Source: Limonium bicolor | Taxonomy: Eukaryota; Streptophyta; Magnoliopsida; Caryophyllales; Plumbaginaceae | Length of the DNA: 64,000 nucleotides | NCBI GenBank assembly: GCA_023374045.1 | Contig: CM041780.1 | Location: 89,121,627 to 89,185,626 of the forward strand | Direction of reading: 5' to 3' | In this document: piece after piece, positions 1 through 12,768 of the stretch | Layout: every line of letters starts with the position of its first letter | How positions within the stretch are numbered: the first letter of the stretch is position 1 | Translations under genes and position numbers: made by a program | Notes under the pieces: generated by a model | The model's database searches: none | What the model saw: the letters and a program-made list of their open reading frames with translations, nothing else | What the model was told of the DNA's origin: nothing

Positions 1-2127
1 ATATAGTGAAAACCGAAAATTAAGGGGTTTATTTGTAATTTATAAAAGTTGGTATAATGAGATTGTAATTTACAGAAATTAAGGTGGACGTTTGGAAATT
101 AAAAAGGTAGTGAGGATGATTAATAATTACAAAGGTTAATGTGGGTAATTAGTGAATAAAAAAGTTATAATGTTATTTGGCAATTTATAGAAGTTAATAT
201 AATTGTTACAATTTCCGAAATTAATATGGTATGTAGTAAATTATAAAGTATATGGTTGTTTGGAAAATTGTAAAAGCTAATGGGTTCCAATTATGATTAC
301 CGGAAATTATTTGTGGTTATCTAGTAATTTATAAAGTTGTTGGGTATAAAAAAAAAATAAATACCGAAATAATAAGGTTGGTTTTGTAATTTAATAAGGA
401 AGGAAGTAAAACTAGGTAATATAATGTATTATGGTATATTATGGAGTATAATATAAAGTTTATAAAATAATTGTGGTTATAATAAAAATGACCAAGGGAT
501 ATAATATAAAGGATAATGGAAACAATTATGAGTATATAATTAAGAAAGTAGAAATATACTACAAGGTGAAAATTCATGATCACATGTGAATATCACATAA
601 AATAACGAACTGTTGAACTACGTAGAACCATGGATAAATAACAGGGGGGAACTAAAGAACATACGGAGTTAGTATACTACGTAAATAAACTCTACAGTGA
701 CAGTACTGTAATATTTAATGAATAGTTATATTAATATTACCCGGTATTGCATGTTTAAATAACATCGTACGGGAAGGAACTACTGAACAGGAACTTGTCA
801 AGCTAGCAGTTACTTGGTGAACGGTATGTTAATTGTGTGGTCTGAATGTCCTAAGGATTGTCCTAAGATCCAGACATTATGTGATAATTGTTTAAGAGCG
901 ATATCTGTGATTTTGTGTGTATAATATTGTATACTGTATTGCTCAACATTGTTGCGTTGTATGTTTACGCGAACGTCTTATGACTGGAAGTTTATACATC
1001 TAAACTGGAACAAGACTAACTGACCTTTAGATATTATTGGGCCTAACTGATGGTCAATATTATAGTCGTAACTCAAGGATTGGTTATTATGTCACTAACA
1101 AAAAGGGCTAACATATAAAGAGAAGAATCCAGACTGTTCCGACATTTTGGTTGCGCATTGTGATCACTACGAGAGACTTCAATGGAGAGTCACTCAAGGA
1201 AATCCATCAGCCACATTCGGGGATGGCGGAGGGCACTGCCGTTGGTGCACAGGTTCGACCGGATCGGTCAATTAACCAGGGCCATAGGGTCAACTGGTAA
1301 CAGTTCCAATGGAACACAGGGGACTACTGTCCATTAATAAGTTATTAAGGGTTGTCTTGACATGACGCCTGAGGTGGAAATTAATTGGAAAAGGTTAAAT
1401 GATTGGTTTAAAAGATAAGGGTCAGGTGACCAACTAACAAGTACAGTTTAATACGCGTATCTTGTTTGGTTATTGTTATGGTTTATTGATATGTGATTAT
1501 TGGTTATTGCTGTGAATTATTGACGTGCAATTATTGGTTATTGCTATGGATTATTGATGTGTGGTTATTGGTGTTGTGAACTGTTGTACACTGGTGTTTA
1601 CAGGTGGATTGTTACGTGATTGTTAAATGTTTACAGTTATTACTGTTATTATTGTAAACCGGTATTTCATGTAAAGAACCTAATATCAAGATGACTAAAA
1701 CGACTTAAGGAGTCCAAATGATTTAAGACTACATTTAGCATACCAGCATTTCGATTGCTGAGCCCTTCAATGGGCCAAACATTCTAGGTTATTGAAGAAG
1801 ACTCAAGCCGGAGTGCGGGACACGGGGGTAGCAGTTGTGTTTTCAACAAACACTTTTGGTTTTATTTTGTATGGTATTAAGAAGGTTGTTGTATTCAGTT
1901 AGTTGCTCATTTAGTTGGATTGGGTTGTAATAATTAGAGTGCTTAGTATCTGTTCATCACAGCGTGAGGGATTGTATTGTTGGAAAGAGTAAGGATGCCT
2001 TGTTGCTCACAAGGGCGAGTAACGGCGTGTAACACCAAGGTAGATAGTTTTATTTTCCGCTGCGAATTGTTATTTATTATGCTATGACTTGCGACATTAT
2101 TACAGGTTTAGGACTAGGGGTGTTACA
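1..2127 (+). repeat. 5' LTR of element A (3' portion only)
   Basis: This matches 15660-17776 along its whole length with scattered substitutions and small gaps; a hand count over the last 390 bases gives about five substitutions or gaps. It ends in GGGGTGTTACA, six bases before the primer-binding site. The block TTTTCCGCTGCGA near its end is shared with the LTRs of B and C. Roughly 3.5 kb of this LTR must lie upstream of the window, judging by the 3' copy. No open reading frame of note is present. Confidence 0.9.
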
Positions 2128-2133
2128 AAAAAG

Positions 2134-2161
2134 TGGTATCAGAGCGGAGTACCGCTCTGAT
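2134..2161 (+). other. Primer-binding site of A with overlapping hairpin
   Basis: TGGTATCAGAGC (2134-2145) is the standard plant PBS complementary to the 3' end of initiator methionine tRNA. Its last eight bases form the 5' arm of a perfect 10-bp stem (2138-2147 with 2152-2161) around an AGTA loop. The 3' arm therefore resembles the primer tRNA end itself. The same structure with compensatory changes occurs in B and C. Confidence 0.9.
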
Positions 2162-2342
2162 GAAAGATACTGAGTCAAGAATATGAGCATAGGATATTTG
2201 GGAATACGGGGAAACGTCTGCGAGGATTCGTGACCTAGAAAAATCTAGGAATATCTTATTGCTGTTGATTAACTTTCTGATATATTTGTGATTGTGTATG
2301 TAAACGGTGTAGCAACCGAGTAGTAATAATAATATACTATAG

Positions 2343-3353
2343 ATGTCAACAAGAGAAAGACCATGTGGAGGCAGTAGTGGACGCAGTGGCGAGACACCGG
2401 CGGATGTTCCAGCAGTACCAGGCCTAGCAGCGGCCATGGAAACTTTCGCGCAGCAGCTAGGAGCTCAATTTACGGGAGCCATACCCCACCCGCCGCGGCC
2501 CAGGGAAACCAACTGGTTGAAGAGCGTTGCAGACGTGAGAGTACCAACTTATTCAGGGGAACCGGACCCCGCCGCACTGGAGAAGTTCATTGCAGAGCAC
2601 CAGAAGGCGTTCAAGGCTGTCAGAGTACTAGAAGACCAATAGGTCGACATCGCCGCATACAACCTGAAGGACGCAGCTAACGTTTGGTGGCGGTCTGTGG
2701 AGGGCCACCGTAGAGCTACACCGGACTTTGGATGGACAGCGTTTATAGAAGTGTTGCGGGAGAAATTCTACCCCGAACACCTAAAGCAGAGAAAAAGGCA
2801 GGAGATCAAGACCTTAATCCAAGGGAGTCAAACAGTTGACCAGTACTACGCACGGATCACCAGTTTGTTGGACTATATACCAGGAGTCGACTACTCCGAC
2901 GTAGAAAGAAAGAAGAGAAAGAGTACTGAAGGAGATGATGGTGGAGCAACCTCTGGCGGTTACTACAAGAAGGGGAAGAAATTCTTTGAAAATAAGAAGG
3001 GGCGGAAGGATTTCCATGGACAGAAGACGAAGGAGCAGGTCCCTCGTCTGACCGGCCCAGCTATTGATACTCAGCCACTAAGAACAACACCACCTAAAGG
3101 CAATAAGCCAACCCGACATCACTATTACTGTAAACGCTGTGGAAATGATCACCCAAGCGTAGATTGCGCAGGAAGGAAGGTGGAGTGCCGCTATTGCAAA
3201 AAGGAAGGTCACAGGGAGTATGAATGTTTTTCCAATCCAGGAGCCGAGTATACAAGGGAGCTAGAGGTTCACAGAGGACACCGACTAATGAGGCGGGCGG
3301 ACCAAGAGGAGGCCAGGCACCGCAGAACAACACCTATACTAGAGGACCGGTAG
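2343..3353 (+). pseudogene. gag of element A, one nonsense codon and an internal deletion
   Basis: Gag is the capsid/nucleocapsid precursor that packages element RNA in virus-like particles. The frame opens at ATG 2343 and is broken once by TAG at 2640-2642; the same frame then runs on to 3353. Before and after the stop are the usual retrotransposon Gag landmarks: NWLKSVADVR, a tryptophan pair near WWRSV, and the DFGW...FYPEH stretch. Two zinc knuckles follow, CX2CX3HX4C then CX2CX4HX4C, at about 3128-3235. Compared with B and C about 50 codons are missing after GVDYSD, including the position of intron 1, and intron 2 is absent (PPKG runs straight into the first knuckle). A GTAAG donor at 3465 marks the intron 3 position. 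Confidence 0.85.
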
Positions 3354-3593
3354 GACAGCCATCCTCATCCGGGAGTCAGAAGGGAAAGGAAATAGTTTCA
3401 TGAAGAAATACCCTGTACACAGTGGGAACTTCAGGCGCTGAGGCTAGCGCTCAGCGTGAAACCGGTAAGCCTAGAACTTAAACCTAATGCATGATGCATG
3501 AATGTGTGTTTACATTTATCAGTCGATGAGACTTGTATGTGTTAGTAAGTATCAAATTTAGAGAGACCTAACTTAGGTAACCTCTCACCTAAT

Positions 3594-4045
3594 GGGATAC
3601 TTCGATATTTATTTTCCTTACCTATGAGACCGAGATCACCTGAGCCTATGAGCGAAGGTCGGGAATATCCAGAGGCATAATGCCAAGTACTTTGACCCGA
3701 CATGATCTTACTCAAAACAATATTTAATTATGGGTGAACAAATAACTATTATAAATGAATGTAGAACTTGGGGATAAGCCTTGGAGGATTTTATATCCAG
3801 GATATGAGGGTGGATCAAAACTTAAATTATATATGATGAGTATGGGTAAGAATTGGGATACCAGTTATATCCTTCTCCATACGAGATGATGCTGAGTTTT
3901 ATACGGTGATAAGAAGAGGATGGATGGTACGAACAAGATTATTTTAAAGTCAGGAGACACGTTAATATTTGATAGAGAATCCAGATTAGTGTACCATAGG
4001 ATTAAGAGTATTAAAAGTATTAAACCGAGATTAACCTTGGGATAC
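3594..4045 (+). pseudogene. AlkB-like dioxygenase remnant of element A, catalytic centre deleted
   Basis: Broken frames match the AlkB exon of element B in order: FDIYFPYL at about 3602, CQVL-PDMILL near 3680, GGFYIQ near 3783, then GGSKLKLYMMSMGKNW, DDAEF at about 3887, KIILKSGDTLIF, and SRLVYHRIKSI near 3982. The segment between the NW and DDAEF blocks, which in B and C carries the HxD iron ligands and the sheet around them, is gone, and stops interrupt the rest. The acceptor AG expected at about 3593 reads ATG. This copy cannot be an enzyme, but it shows that the AlkB module was ancestral to A as well. Confidence 0.75.
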
Positions 4046-6802
4046 AGTGTGTGAGGTAGTAAAGTGAGGAAAAGTAAGTTAATTTTTGCTTGGACCGCCG
4101 AAGGGCGATATTAACTGTCCAAACTTACAGTAACTACAAATTATGACCTGCCTAAATAACGAGCAGATGTCATGAAAAAGAATGCATTAATTAATATAAA
4201 ATACTTAAGACTACATAAATTGTCAAAAGAGTTCACGTAAAGAGAAAACACTGAAATTTTATGGGATACCCAGGCACCGAGCTTACCGCTCAGTGCGAGA
4301 CTGGAAAATCTTAAAAATCCTTTATTAACTATGAGAGAAGATAAAGCGAAACCTTGAAATATGACAATAGAGAAACAAATCTCAAAATATATAACTAAAA
4401 CATCCAACAGGGATAAGCACGGGTTTTAAATACCGAGTAAATACCAAGGGTCGCAACTAGTATCAACATAGTAACAATTCTGGACTCTTAATTAATAAAG
4501 GGGAGAAAACAAACTTTGAATATATATTTTCTAAAGTTGGGAGAACTACCTAATTAGCAAAACCAAATGCTACATATATACACATAATCTGGAGGTTGTA
4601 AACCTAAAACATTGAGGAACATTAACACATTTCAGAGGGCTAAGTATCATTAAATATACCTACCCTATTTTGAGACACATGTCCTACACTATCCTTATGA
4701 TTCTATACGAGTATATGTCTTCTATGACAACTCAATTTATTAATGCGAATAAAGAGCGCAAGAAACCAAATAAGGTTAACACCATATGTAATGTAAATTT
4801 AATATAAACATGGTAAAAAATACCTCTCATTGACACTTACAATGAAGGTAGTACAAGTTATGTTAAGAGTTTGGATTAATACATACACTAAAAGTGAGTA
4901 GAAGTTATATTTAAAAGTAGGAAAGCATACCCCTTGACTTGTAACAAGTATCCTATACGTAAACCTTCCTAACTTTATATACAATCTCTAAGAATTTTAG
5001 ACCCTCTATTTATTACACCTAATCATCATATTTTTGGAATCCATTGAGCTTGTGGTTAACCAAGTTTCTAAAAGATAGAAACAAACAATAAGCATTGATT
5101 GTCCAGTTACCAAACCGTAGGATTTAAACAGGAAACCCTTAGTTTGAGGTGGTACTAATATTAAGAGATACATAACCTTGGCTGAACATATGGTTCACCT
5201 GATTTATGGAGTTAGATAGAATAAGAAAAAGCCAAGCTTAAAGGAGGAGGAAATAATACTTTATGGAGTTGTAATTGTAATCGAGCTATAAAAACTTCTC
5301 TTGGAGGTCTAACTGTGACTTTCTTTGTTCCATGTAATGATAACCAAAGTATAGGCAATAATCAAGCCCTGGTGAGTTAAATATTAGATGAGCCTTTTAA
5401 GAGAAGAGAGTATTCAAAGGTATCCAAGTCCATAACTGAATGTATTATTTGCATGATGGATTTAAGAGTTAAAATGATTGATGAATATAATTGTTAGACA
5501 GTATGAGCCTAGATGTTTTAATAAGAATTTACCTTTTGTGCCAAGAGGAAAAAAAACTGGCTTCCCCACTTGATGATTTGATCAAAGGAACTTAGTTCCG
5601 GGGATTAAGGAATACACTAGATTCAAGTATAGGTTATAACAGTTATTGGGATAGTTGTATAACAGCCAAGGAAAAATGTACAGGTAGTAATCACCACGTC
5701 ACAAAATTCGATAAGATAAAATCTGGAAAATGATAATTATGTGGTTGTTTGAATTTTGACGTGGGAGGTTGAGCTTGATCCTGGTCAGATCAGGGGAAAA
5801 CCAAACACAAAATGGTGTGGAAGGATGGTTCAACACTGATGCTGACCCCGTCAAGGTTGGATGATTCCTGAGACTCCTTACAAGTGGTCACAAACATTTC
5901 TGTGATACGTAAGAAATTATTCTTAAATCTAACATAATATTTGACTAATAAGTATAGGAGATGTAGAAGGTGTAAATTAAGAGTTAGGTTGTCCAAGTTA
6001 CCCTGAAGAGATTAAATAGATAAAACAACTCCGCATATATCAGAAAAATAATCAATTGTGAGAAAAATACTAACTGTTACTATTCCAAGAACCATATTAA
6101 TAAATTAAATATGAGATCAAAAGACAATTACCTAGAATAGAAGTATCCTCAAGCTACCTTCTAGGTTATGGCTAAATTGCCATTTGGAAGGAAAGATCGA
6201 CTTCCATGTCTTTCTTTATGAATTCAAACCAAATATATTAAATGGGAACCTAAAGAGTAGAAACATTATACTAATACTCACATGAGTTGATTCAAACCGT
6301 AAAAAAAACAGGTTCAATTGAGAGAAAACTGTACCTTGTTAGAAACCTTAAACAGGAACCCTACTGTGGTATAACTGATGAACAGACGATAGAAATCGTG
6401 AATGTACTACCACCTACTGTGGTATACCAACAAATCTTTCTATATTATACATAAGATGCATGGCTCGACCATAGCTTATACTTTACATTGAAAATGAAAA
6501 CTGAATATGGTGACAGTAAAAACTCAAATATCAGAATCACAAAAGGATGACCTATAGGTCAAAGAGAGAGATTTTAAGTATGCCCCAATATTAATACAAA
6601 CCCGAACGCCAACAATTACAACTACAAGAGGCGATTAAGGGAAGTGAATTACACACAATAATTTAAACAAGTCATGAGATAATATTGACAACGTACAGAA
6701 TGGTAGATCACCTTCCCATACATACGAGATTCAATATAAAAGCATACTAATGCACTATGGAACATATCAGAGAATGCATAGATTCTTAGGGGTTATACTC
6801 CG
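4046..6802 (+). pseudogene. Decayed pol region of element A (protease, RT, RNase H, most of integrase)
   Basis: No frame longer than about 90 codons survives. Short matches in the right order support a pol origin: near 5548-5585 a garbled version of the [15 protein letters not shown] stretch of reverse transcriptase, and near 6150-6175 FLVM followed by PFG, matching the VMPFGL motif. The aspartate motifs, RNase H motifs and integrase zinc finger could not be found by eye. The decay is much deeper than the divergence of the flanking LTRs. Confidence 0.6.
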
Positions 6803-7306
6803 GAAACAGACAGAAGTCATACGAATATCCGTAGGAGAGACTTCGAGTTCGCAATAGGCGATCGAGTCTTCCTTAGAGTTTCACCTATGAAAGAAAATTT
6901 TAAGATTTGGACAGAAGGGCAAGCTTAGCCGAAGTATGTAGGACCGTACCTTATTGCGGAGCGAGTGGGCCCATTAGATTACAGGTTAGATTTACCTGTT
7001 GAGCAAGGGAGAGTGCACAATGTGTTTCACACTTCACAACTAAAGTAGTATGTGCCTCACCCGTCACATATCTTAGAGCCTGAGACACTCGAGCTAGATC
7101 CTACACTTAGATATAAGGAGACCCCAGTTCACATTTTAGGCCCTAAGACTAGGGAGACCAGGAACAAGACTATTAGAATGGTCAAGGTTCTGTGGTCAAA
7201 CAACGATATTGAGGAGGCGACGTGGGAGTTAGAGGACTCCATGCGAGACAAGTATACGTCACTTTTTCTTCTAGTTTGTGTATACTTGTGGGGTACGTGG
7301 GCGTAA
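6803..7306 (+). pseudogene. Integrase C-terminus and chromodomain of element A
   Basis: The frame shows DFEFAIGDRVFLRVSPMK, a frameshift near 6900, then PKYVGPYLIAERVGP and VHNVFHTSQLK, a TAG at 7049-7051, and an open stretch 7052-7306. The last part has the aromatic-cage surroundings of a chromovirus chromodomain: VKVLWSNNDIEEATWELED and RDKYTSLF. The chromodomain binds modified histone tails and directs integration toward heterochromatin in this group. Its frame is open while the polymerase upstream is unreadable. Confidence 0.8.
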
Positions 7307-7310
7307 CCCT

Positions 7311-7326
7311 TTTTAAGGGGGGTAGA
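7311..7326 (+). other. First polypurine tract of A, just after pol
   Basis: TTTTAAGGGGGGTAGA follows the pol stop directly. An almost identical tract lies next to the 3' LTR at 7873-7888. The same doubling is present in B and C. Confidence 0.7.
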
Positions 7327-7872
7327 GCTCCACATGCAACTTGCATATCTGCAGTCTATACTGGTTTTGTATTGTTGTGTGTTTGATTGTTGCGCATGTG
7401 TGCAATTGGTTGGATGGTTATGGTTATTGTTGTGTCTTATGTGACACTTGAATAAGTTATGGTTGTGTTCTATGTAACACTTGGATGTTTATGGAAGCAC
7501 TTAATTACCTTACAGTATATTCATTCCTACAATCACACAAGAGATTCACTGCCAAAGGTTTACGCCTCTACACTCTGTAGGACTGAGGATTTGGTATTGC
7601 ACTTGTGCAGTGATGACCGAGTGAGATAGCTAGGAAGTTGGAACACGTATTGTTTTACAGTATTTATCAAGTACTTATGCTATAATTACATTGATTATCA
7701 TGAGTAAGGTTACGTACATGAACAAGTTGCATAGACTTGGATAGCAGATGGAACGTAGAAGTGTCAATATAGTATGGACACCCAAAACTGATAAGTATAC
7801 AAGGAATAGATAATGAGGAACCTGATTCCATAGGATGAACAAGTATAAGTTATGACTTCGGGACGAAGTCCT

Positions 7873-7888
7873 TTTAAGGGGGGTAGAA
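7873..7888 (+). other. 3' polypurine tract of A
   Basis: TTTTAAGGGGGGTAGAA abuts the TGAAATACCCC start of the 3' LTR, the position expected for the plus-strand primer of reverse transcription. Confidence 0.85.
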
Positions 7889-8474
7889 TGAAATACCCCT
7901 AACATTTAAATAATTAAATATAAGTAAATAAATATTATTTGAGGAATTATAAATATTATTTGGGGAATTATAAATATTATTTGGGGGATTATGAAACCCT
8001 AAGAAAGCATATAAACACTTAGGCGTTAAAACGCACCTAAACTCCTTAAGGTCAAAAACGTGCGCTAAAGCCCGACTGAAGCTAAACAAGTTATATAAGT
8101 TATAAAGCTCATATGAAGTGGAACAAGGATCATTTAATGACCTTTAAAACACAAGTCCTCAGTTAGAACTGAGTAAAAATACAATATGCCCGGGAGTTCC
8201 CTTAAGGGCCCCTTAAAGCCCGAAAGTCCCGGAAATACCTTATTAAATAAAGTAAAGCATTACACTTCGTTCTAAATACACTATAACACTTCCTCGAGAT
8301 AAATTCTCAATTAAAGGCAAAGTTCTCGGAAGTTCCGGTGTGGGCCATAAGGGGGAATGCCCAGGAGAGAGTGCCGAGGTGGCATGAACTCCATATAAAA
8401 TTCTTAGAGTCCCTAAAATCATTACTCAACATTCTAAAGATAATTCTCAAGCTACTCCTCAAAAAAAGCAAAGT
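7889..8474 (+). repeat. 3' LTR of element A, first part
   Basis: It begins TGAAATACCCC after the polypurine tract and is cut at 8474 by solo LTR S1. The last five bases (AAAGT, 8470-8474) are the target duplication of S1 and recur at 12764-12768. A 26-bp unit containing TAAATATTATTTGGGG is tandemly repeated about three times at 7920-7990. Confidence 0.85.
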
Positions 8475-8894
8475 TGTAACACCTACCATTAATGCTGTGC
8501 TTACCGTCCAATCTCCTTACACATATTGATACACGCAGGGATACATATTTCCATAATGTGGGTGACAATGCCGTTAGTCACCCCTGTGACTAACAAGGCT
8601 ACTGCTACTACATACAGCATCGGTGATGGACCGGAATCCCGAGTATTACATAACTACAAACACATACTCCATTTACCAAATAAGTACTGCAATCTTCATT
8701 CCATACAATACTCCATGTACAATACAATTTAATTCACATCCGAGTCTACTAGGACTCCATACAAGTATATAACCTCTTCCAAACTCATACATTCTCCATT
8801 GGAGACGACTTACTACCATTCCTCACAACTACTTACTTCTAGATACAAGGTTGTGCCGCCGGTCTTATTGAAACACATCCGCTTCGGGTACCTG

Positions 8895-8985
8895 CACACT
8901 AAAAACGTTCCCCCTAGGGGGTCAGCTTTCGCTGCGCATGATAACCGCTACCCCGCGTACTAGTGAGGGTAGCGACCACTTGGTC
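8895..8985 (-). other. Three-hairpin module in S1
   Basis: Read on the minus strand there are three consecutive stems: CGCTACCC pairing with GGGGTAGCG around a CTAGTA-containing loop, CAGC with GCTG, and CCCCC with GGGGG. A T-run and TGCAGGT follow. The same arrangement appears in S2, E, both LTRs of B, both LTRs of C, and D. Confidence 0.7.
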
Positions 8986-10153
8986 AAATACATGCAGTTC
9001 ATTTTCATTCAAACATACATGCATACATGCTCTTATACACAATATTACAATACATTACGCAAGACATACGCACATACATACACTTCATTACATACAAGAA
9101 GTACAACATAACCCATCCAATACATACTTACCTTTTTCCGAAGTACACATACACATTCCATACACAATATACAATACTTGTTAGCTTCATTGGTCCACCC
9201 AGGTTAATCGGGTGGAGATTACTCTTTTACTCGTTACTTCATACATACGCATACATACTCATACTCATACTCATACATACTTACTTACTCTTACTCTTAC
9301 TCATGTTAAGTCATCGGGACCTCCGGCCCTAGGGACTACTCCGTCCCACCTCCGGGATTTACTTGACTCACAAATCCGGGATGCTACCCATTTAAGGGAT
9401 TTGGGCCGCGGACCAGTTTAAGAGTCAGGAATTGCAGCCAACCTCTTGTGACTCCGCATCCTCACGCGTGGCCGAAGCTATATCGGACTTCTACTCATTC
9501 CAGTTTACTCACTTAAGTTAGGAGTTAGGTAGTTAGGAATTAGCAGAAGTCATTCATACAAGCCACATACACAATTACTATGCTCAATACCCATTTATAC
9601 AAAATACAATACAATACTTAAGTACAATACAAGATTCGAATACAATTCATCATCATTCATATATCTCATGAATTATACAAACTATTGTTCAAGACAAATG
9701 CCAAGAACAATGTAAACAAACACGAGTAAGTGCAATATAATCTGATTCATGCATTTATCTTATTAGGTGATCAAATAAGCACACAAATCGGGGTAACCAG
9801 ATTAGGATACAGGTCATGAAGAAATCTTACCTTTCACCGTTGACTTTGGAACTCACCGACTCCCTTCGGTGTTCAACTAGTCAAATCCTATGACATACAT
9901 ACAATTGGGTGGTTAATTATCCATAACTAACCTTACTCATTACTTCCCTTACTGTTTCCCAGTTTATACTTACTACCCCATTGTTATTCAAATACATTTA
10001 CTTAAGTTACTTACTTAAAATTATTTTCTAAACTTGTTCATGGCCTTAATGACCTTTAAACATCATCAATCATGTCTTAATTAACTTATAATATCATTAC
10101 CCATCATTACCCATCCTTACCCAAGCTTAAAAATACATTATGGGTAGTTTTTG

Positions 10154-10482
10154 TGTTGGTCCGGGTTGGTGTCCGGGTTTACAAACCCGGACCAACTCGC
10201 TGGAACAACATACAGGTGAAAATTAGGTGTGGTCCGGGTTTAGGGCTGGGTTTACAAACCCAGACCATACATTGTTATTCCTCTCGGGTGAAAAATTTGG
10301 GTGGTCCGGGTTTGGGGATTGGTTTGCAAACCCGACCATTCCTTTGCAAATCTCTCGGGTGTATTTTGGGGTGGTCCGGGTTAGTGTCTTGGTTTGTAAA
10401 CCCGGACCATCCCTTTGTAAAACTTTCTGTCGAGTTTTCATGCTAGTCCGGGTTTGTGTGCTGGTTTGCAAACCCGGACTAG
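10154..10482. repeat. Hairpin-repeat array in S1, five units
   Basis: There are five units about 65-80 bp apart, each an inverted repeat of the form GGTCCGGGTTT ... AAACCCGGACC. The bases flanking the core also pair, and differ from unit to unit; the last unit has CTAGTCCGGG pairing with CCCGGACTAG, a double compensatory change. Linkers often contain CTCTCGGGTG. Frames that cross the array are by-products of the repeat. Confidence 0.85.
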
Positions 10483-12768
10483 TTACAGTATTGCAACATA
10501 TATAAGTTTTTGAGCTTGTTTTAATTCCAAACTTCTACCAATCTCTTCCCTAATATTTCTACATATAATCTAGCATGTTTTAACTTTGTTTAAGCATTTT
10601 AAACTAGCCCAAACCACTCTATAAACTCCTTTGTCAATATCTGTTCACTTACAGATTTTTCCACTGTTATTCTCTTCTCTGTTACAGTTTTCTCCTTCCA
10701 CAATGCTATAGATTTTTCCTTAAATCTTTACCATTCAATACTCCCTCTACTAATGCTACTCCTAACATCCTCAATGCATTGCCTCAATCCTAGCTCCATC
10801 CCATTACTTAACTCCTCTTCTAAATCTGTTACAAAGTACTAAACTACTCACTTAAACTCTCCAGATACACTTAGTCACCACATAGGTTATCCCTTCCTCC
10901 TCCTCATCCAAGTCCTTCAATTTCCATAAAAATTTGGGCATAGGTTCTCCTATATTTCTAACATTTCCCACATACATTTTCAGCTCACACATTCATTCCA
11001 ATTCCCCAAATCAAGTCACACATCATTCCACACAATATACCACAATATTTTTCCTGCACATACATACTCATTACCCAATGTTTTCCCAAGCTTTTAATCA
11101 TCCTTTAAAAGTTCCAAAACAGCTACATTACCTTACTCATCATACTTCAACATACCTACTACTCATAACCTCATTCATTGCTCATTTCACCTGTTTGTAA
11201 TCAGCATCAATATACCAAACTCTCCAACACAATACTACCCATTATCACTCAATAATTTCATGCACATTCCCATTTCTTTCCTTAAGGTTTATACATGTTT
11301 TGGGATCAACTTTTGAAGCTTTAAAACATTTAAGTTCTCTTACCCATTTCACTACTACTCATTATCATTATACATCGCACATTTAAACTACTAAAAACTG
11401 TTACATAAAACATTTACAAGACTCCACAAAAGAGTGCAATTTACTTTGTTCTTTACTAGCTTCTCCTTTCTTCTTCTTTCTTTCTTCCTTCTTTCTTTCT
11501 TTTCCTTCCCACCGGTTTTGTAGATTAAATTCTCTAACACTACAACCCATACACACCACCATTCAATACAAAACTAACCCCTAACCATCTATGAAGCTTA
11601 AGGTATATTCTAGGGTTTAGGAAATCGCATTACCTTGCAAGGGTGCAAATGAAGCTTGGAGTGGTTCAAGAACAAGATTTCCAACTCCTTCAACAAGCCA
11701 AATCGGCTAGAGTGCAAAGAAACCAAACAAGGTTTTAGCTTCATTTTCGTTTTGCCCATGAGGCTGAAAAACAAAGGAGTTTCAAGAAGATTTTAACCTT
11801 AAAATGACAAGGAGGAAGAACCAGGGAACAGGTTTCTTCGTGTATTTCTAATGGTGGTCTTGAAACTCCAATGCTCCATACCCATGTAGAAATTGTTGTT
11901 TTTTTCGATTTTTGAAAAGATAGGAATGTAGCTCTTGATGAGAGGATTCCAATGTACAATTATGTAATTTTTTGGAGGAGATTTGAGGTAGTAACAAGAG
12001 GAGAGAAGTGGTGTTTTTGTTTGGGTTTGTTTCATTCCTCCATGGCTGTCGCTGGAGAAGGAAGAAAGAAATAGAGAGTGAGGGGGAAGGGGCTGCTACG
12101 TGAGTGAAGAAATGAGAGGATAGGAGAGAAGAGTGTGAGTGGTAAAGTAATATATGTTACTTTTTGCTTTGAAATGCTTTTGTCTTTTGTGAATAAAAAA
12201 GAGAATAGAGAGTGTGTGAGAGAGAGAGAGCAAATCGTGACACACACAGCCCATGTGGGTTTTAGAATTCTATTTACAATATTGGACACATAAGTTTTGG
12301 TTATTTATGTTTCTACCCCACAACTTCCCGTTTTGACAGTTTTTACTAATTGCTCGTTTTATGATTTTATTGGTTCTAAAGCTTCACTAATATTTATTAA
12401 TGATTATTTACCAAAATTGTTACGAGTCTATTTGACCCCTTAAAGACACGTTTCCCCGGTTACCTCGAAAAACACGTTTTAAGGTTCTATTAGCGTTTTA
12501 ATTCATTATTTGGATCCGTTTTCTTCGGGAGTTGTTCCCATATATTATTTAGGTCTTATTAAACCTTTGGAATCCATATAATACGCTAACCGGTCTCATA
12601 CCTCCTATGGTTATTTTAACGATTATTTAGCGTTTTTCGCTTTTTAAGCGTTTCTTTTTCTTTTTGGATTTATTCTCCTTACCAATATTAATTAGGTACC
12701 ATTAGGCCCTTAAATACGTATTAGATTAATTTTAATCCTTATGTTTAAGTTCGGGGTATTTCAAAAGT

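Larger units (their letters stand above)
8475..12763 (-). mobile_element. Solo LTR S1 (4289 bp)
   Basis: On the plus strand it runs from TGTAACACC to GGGGTATTTCA, the reverse complement of the TGAAATACCCC...GGGGTGTTACA termini used by all LTRs here. It is flanked by a perfect 5-bp target duplication AAAGT and holds no gag or pol, so it is a solo LTR left by recombination between two LTRs. It contains a three-hairpin module (8895-8985), a hairpin-repeat array (10154-10482), a CATACT-rich simple repeat (9241-9302) and pyrimidine- and purine-rich tracts (11460-11510, 12040-12240). It is closely related to S2. Short frames inside it are not genes. Confidence 0.9.

Noticed and set aside
2140..2165. 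tRNA gene near the PBS
   Set aside because: The TCAGAGC...GCTCTGA palindrome resembles a tRNA acceptor arm but there is no cloverleaf; it is the PBS hairpin.
9027..9332. Hydrophobic, transmembrane-like small proteins near 9.0-9.4 kb
   Set aside because: Caused by CATACA/CTTACT simple repeats in solo LTR S1.
10153..10505. Three overlapping frames on both strands across the S1 array
   Set aside because: They are translations of the GGTCCGGG hairpin repeat; composition and multi-frame openness follow from the repeat, not from coding.
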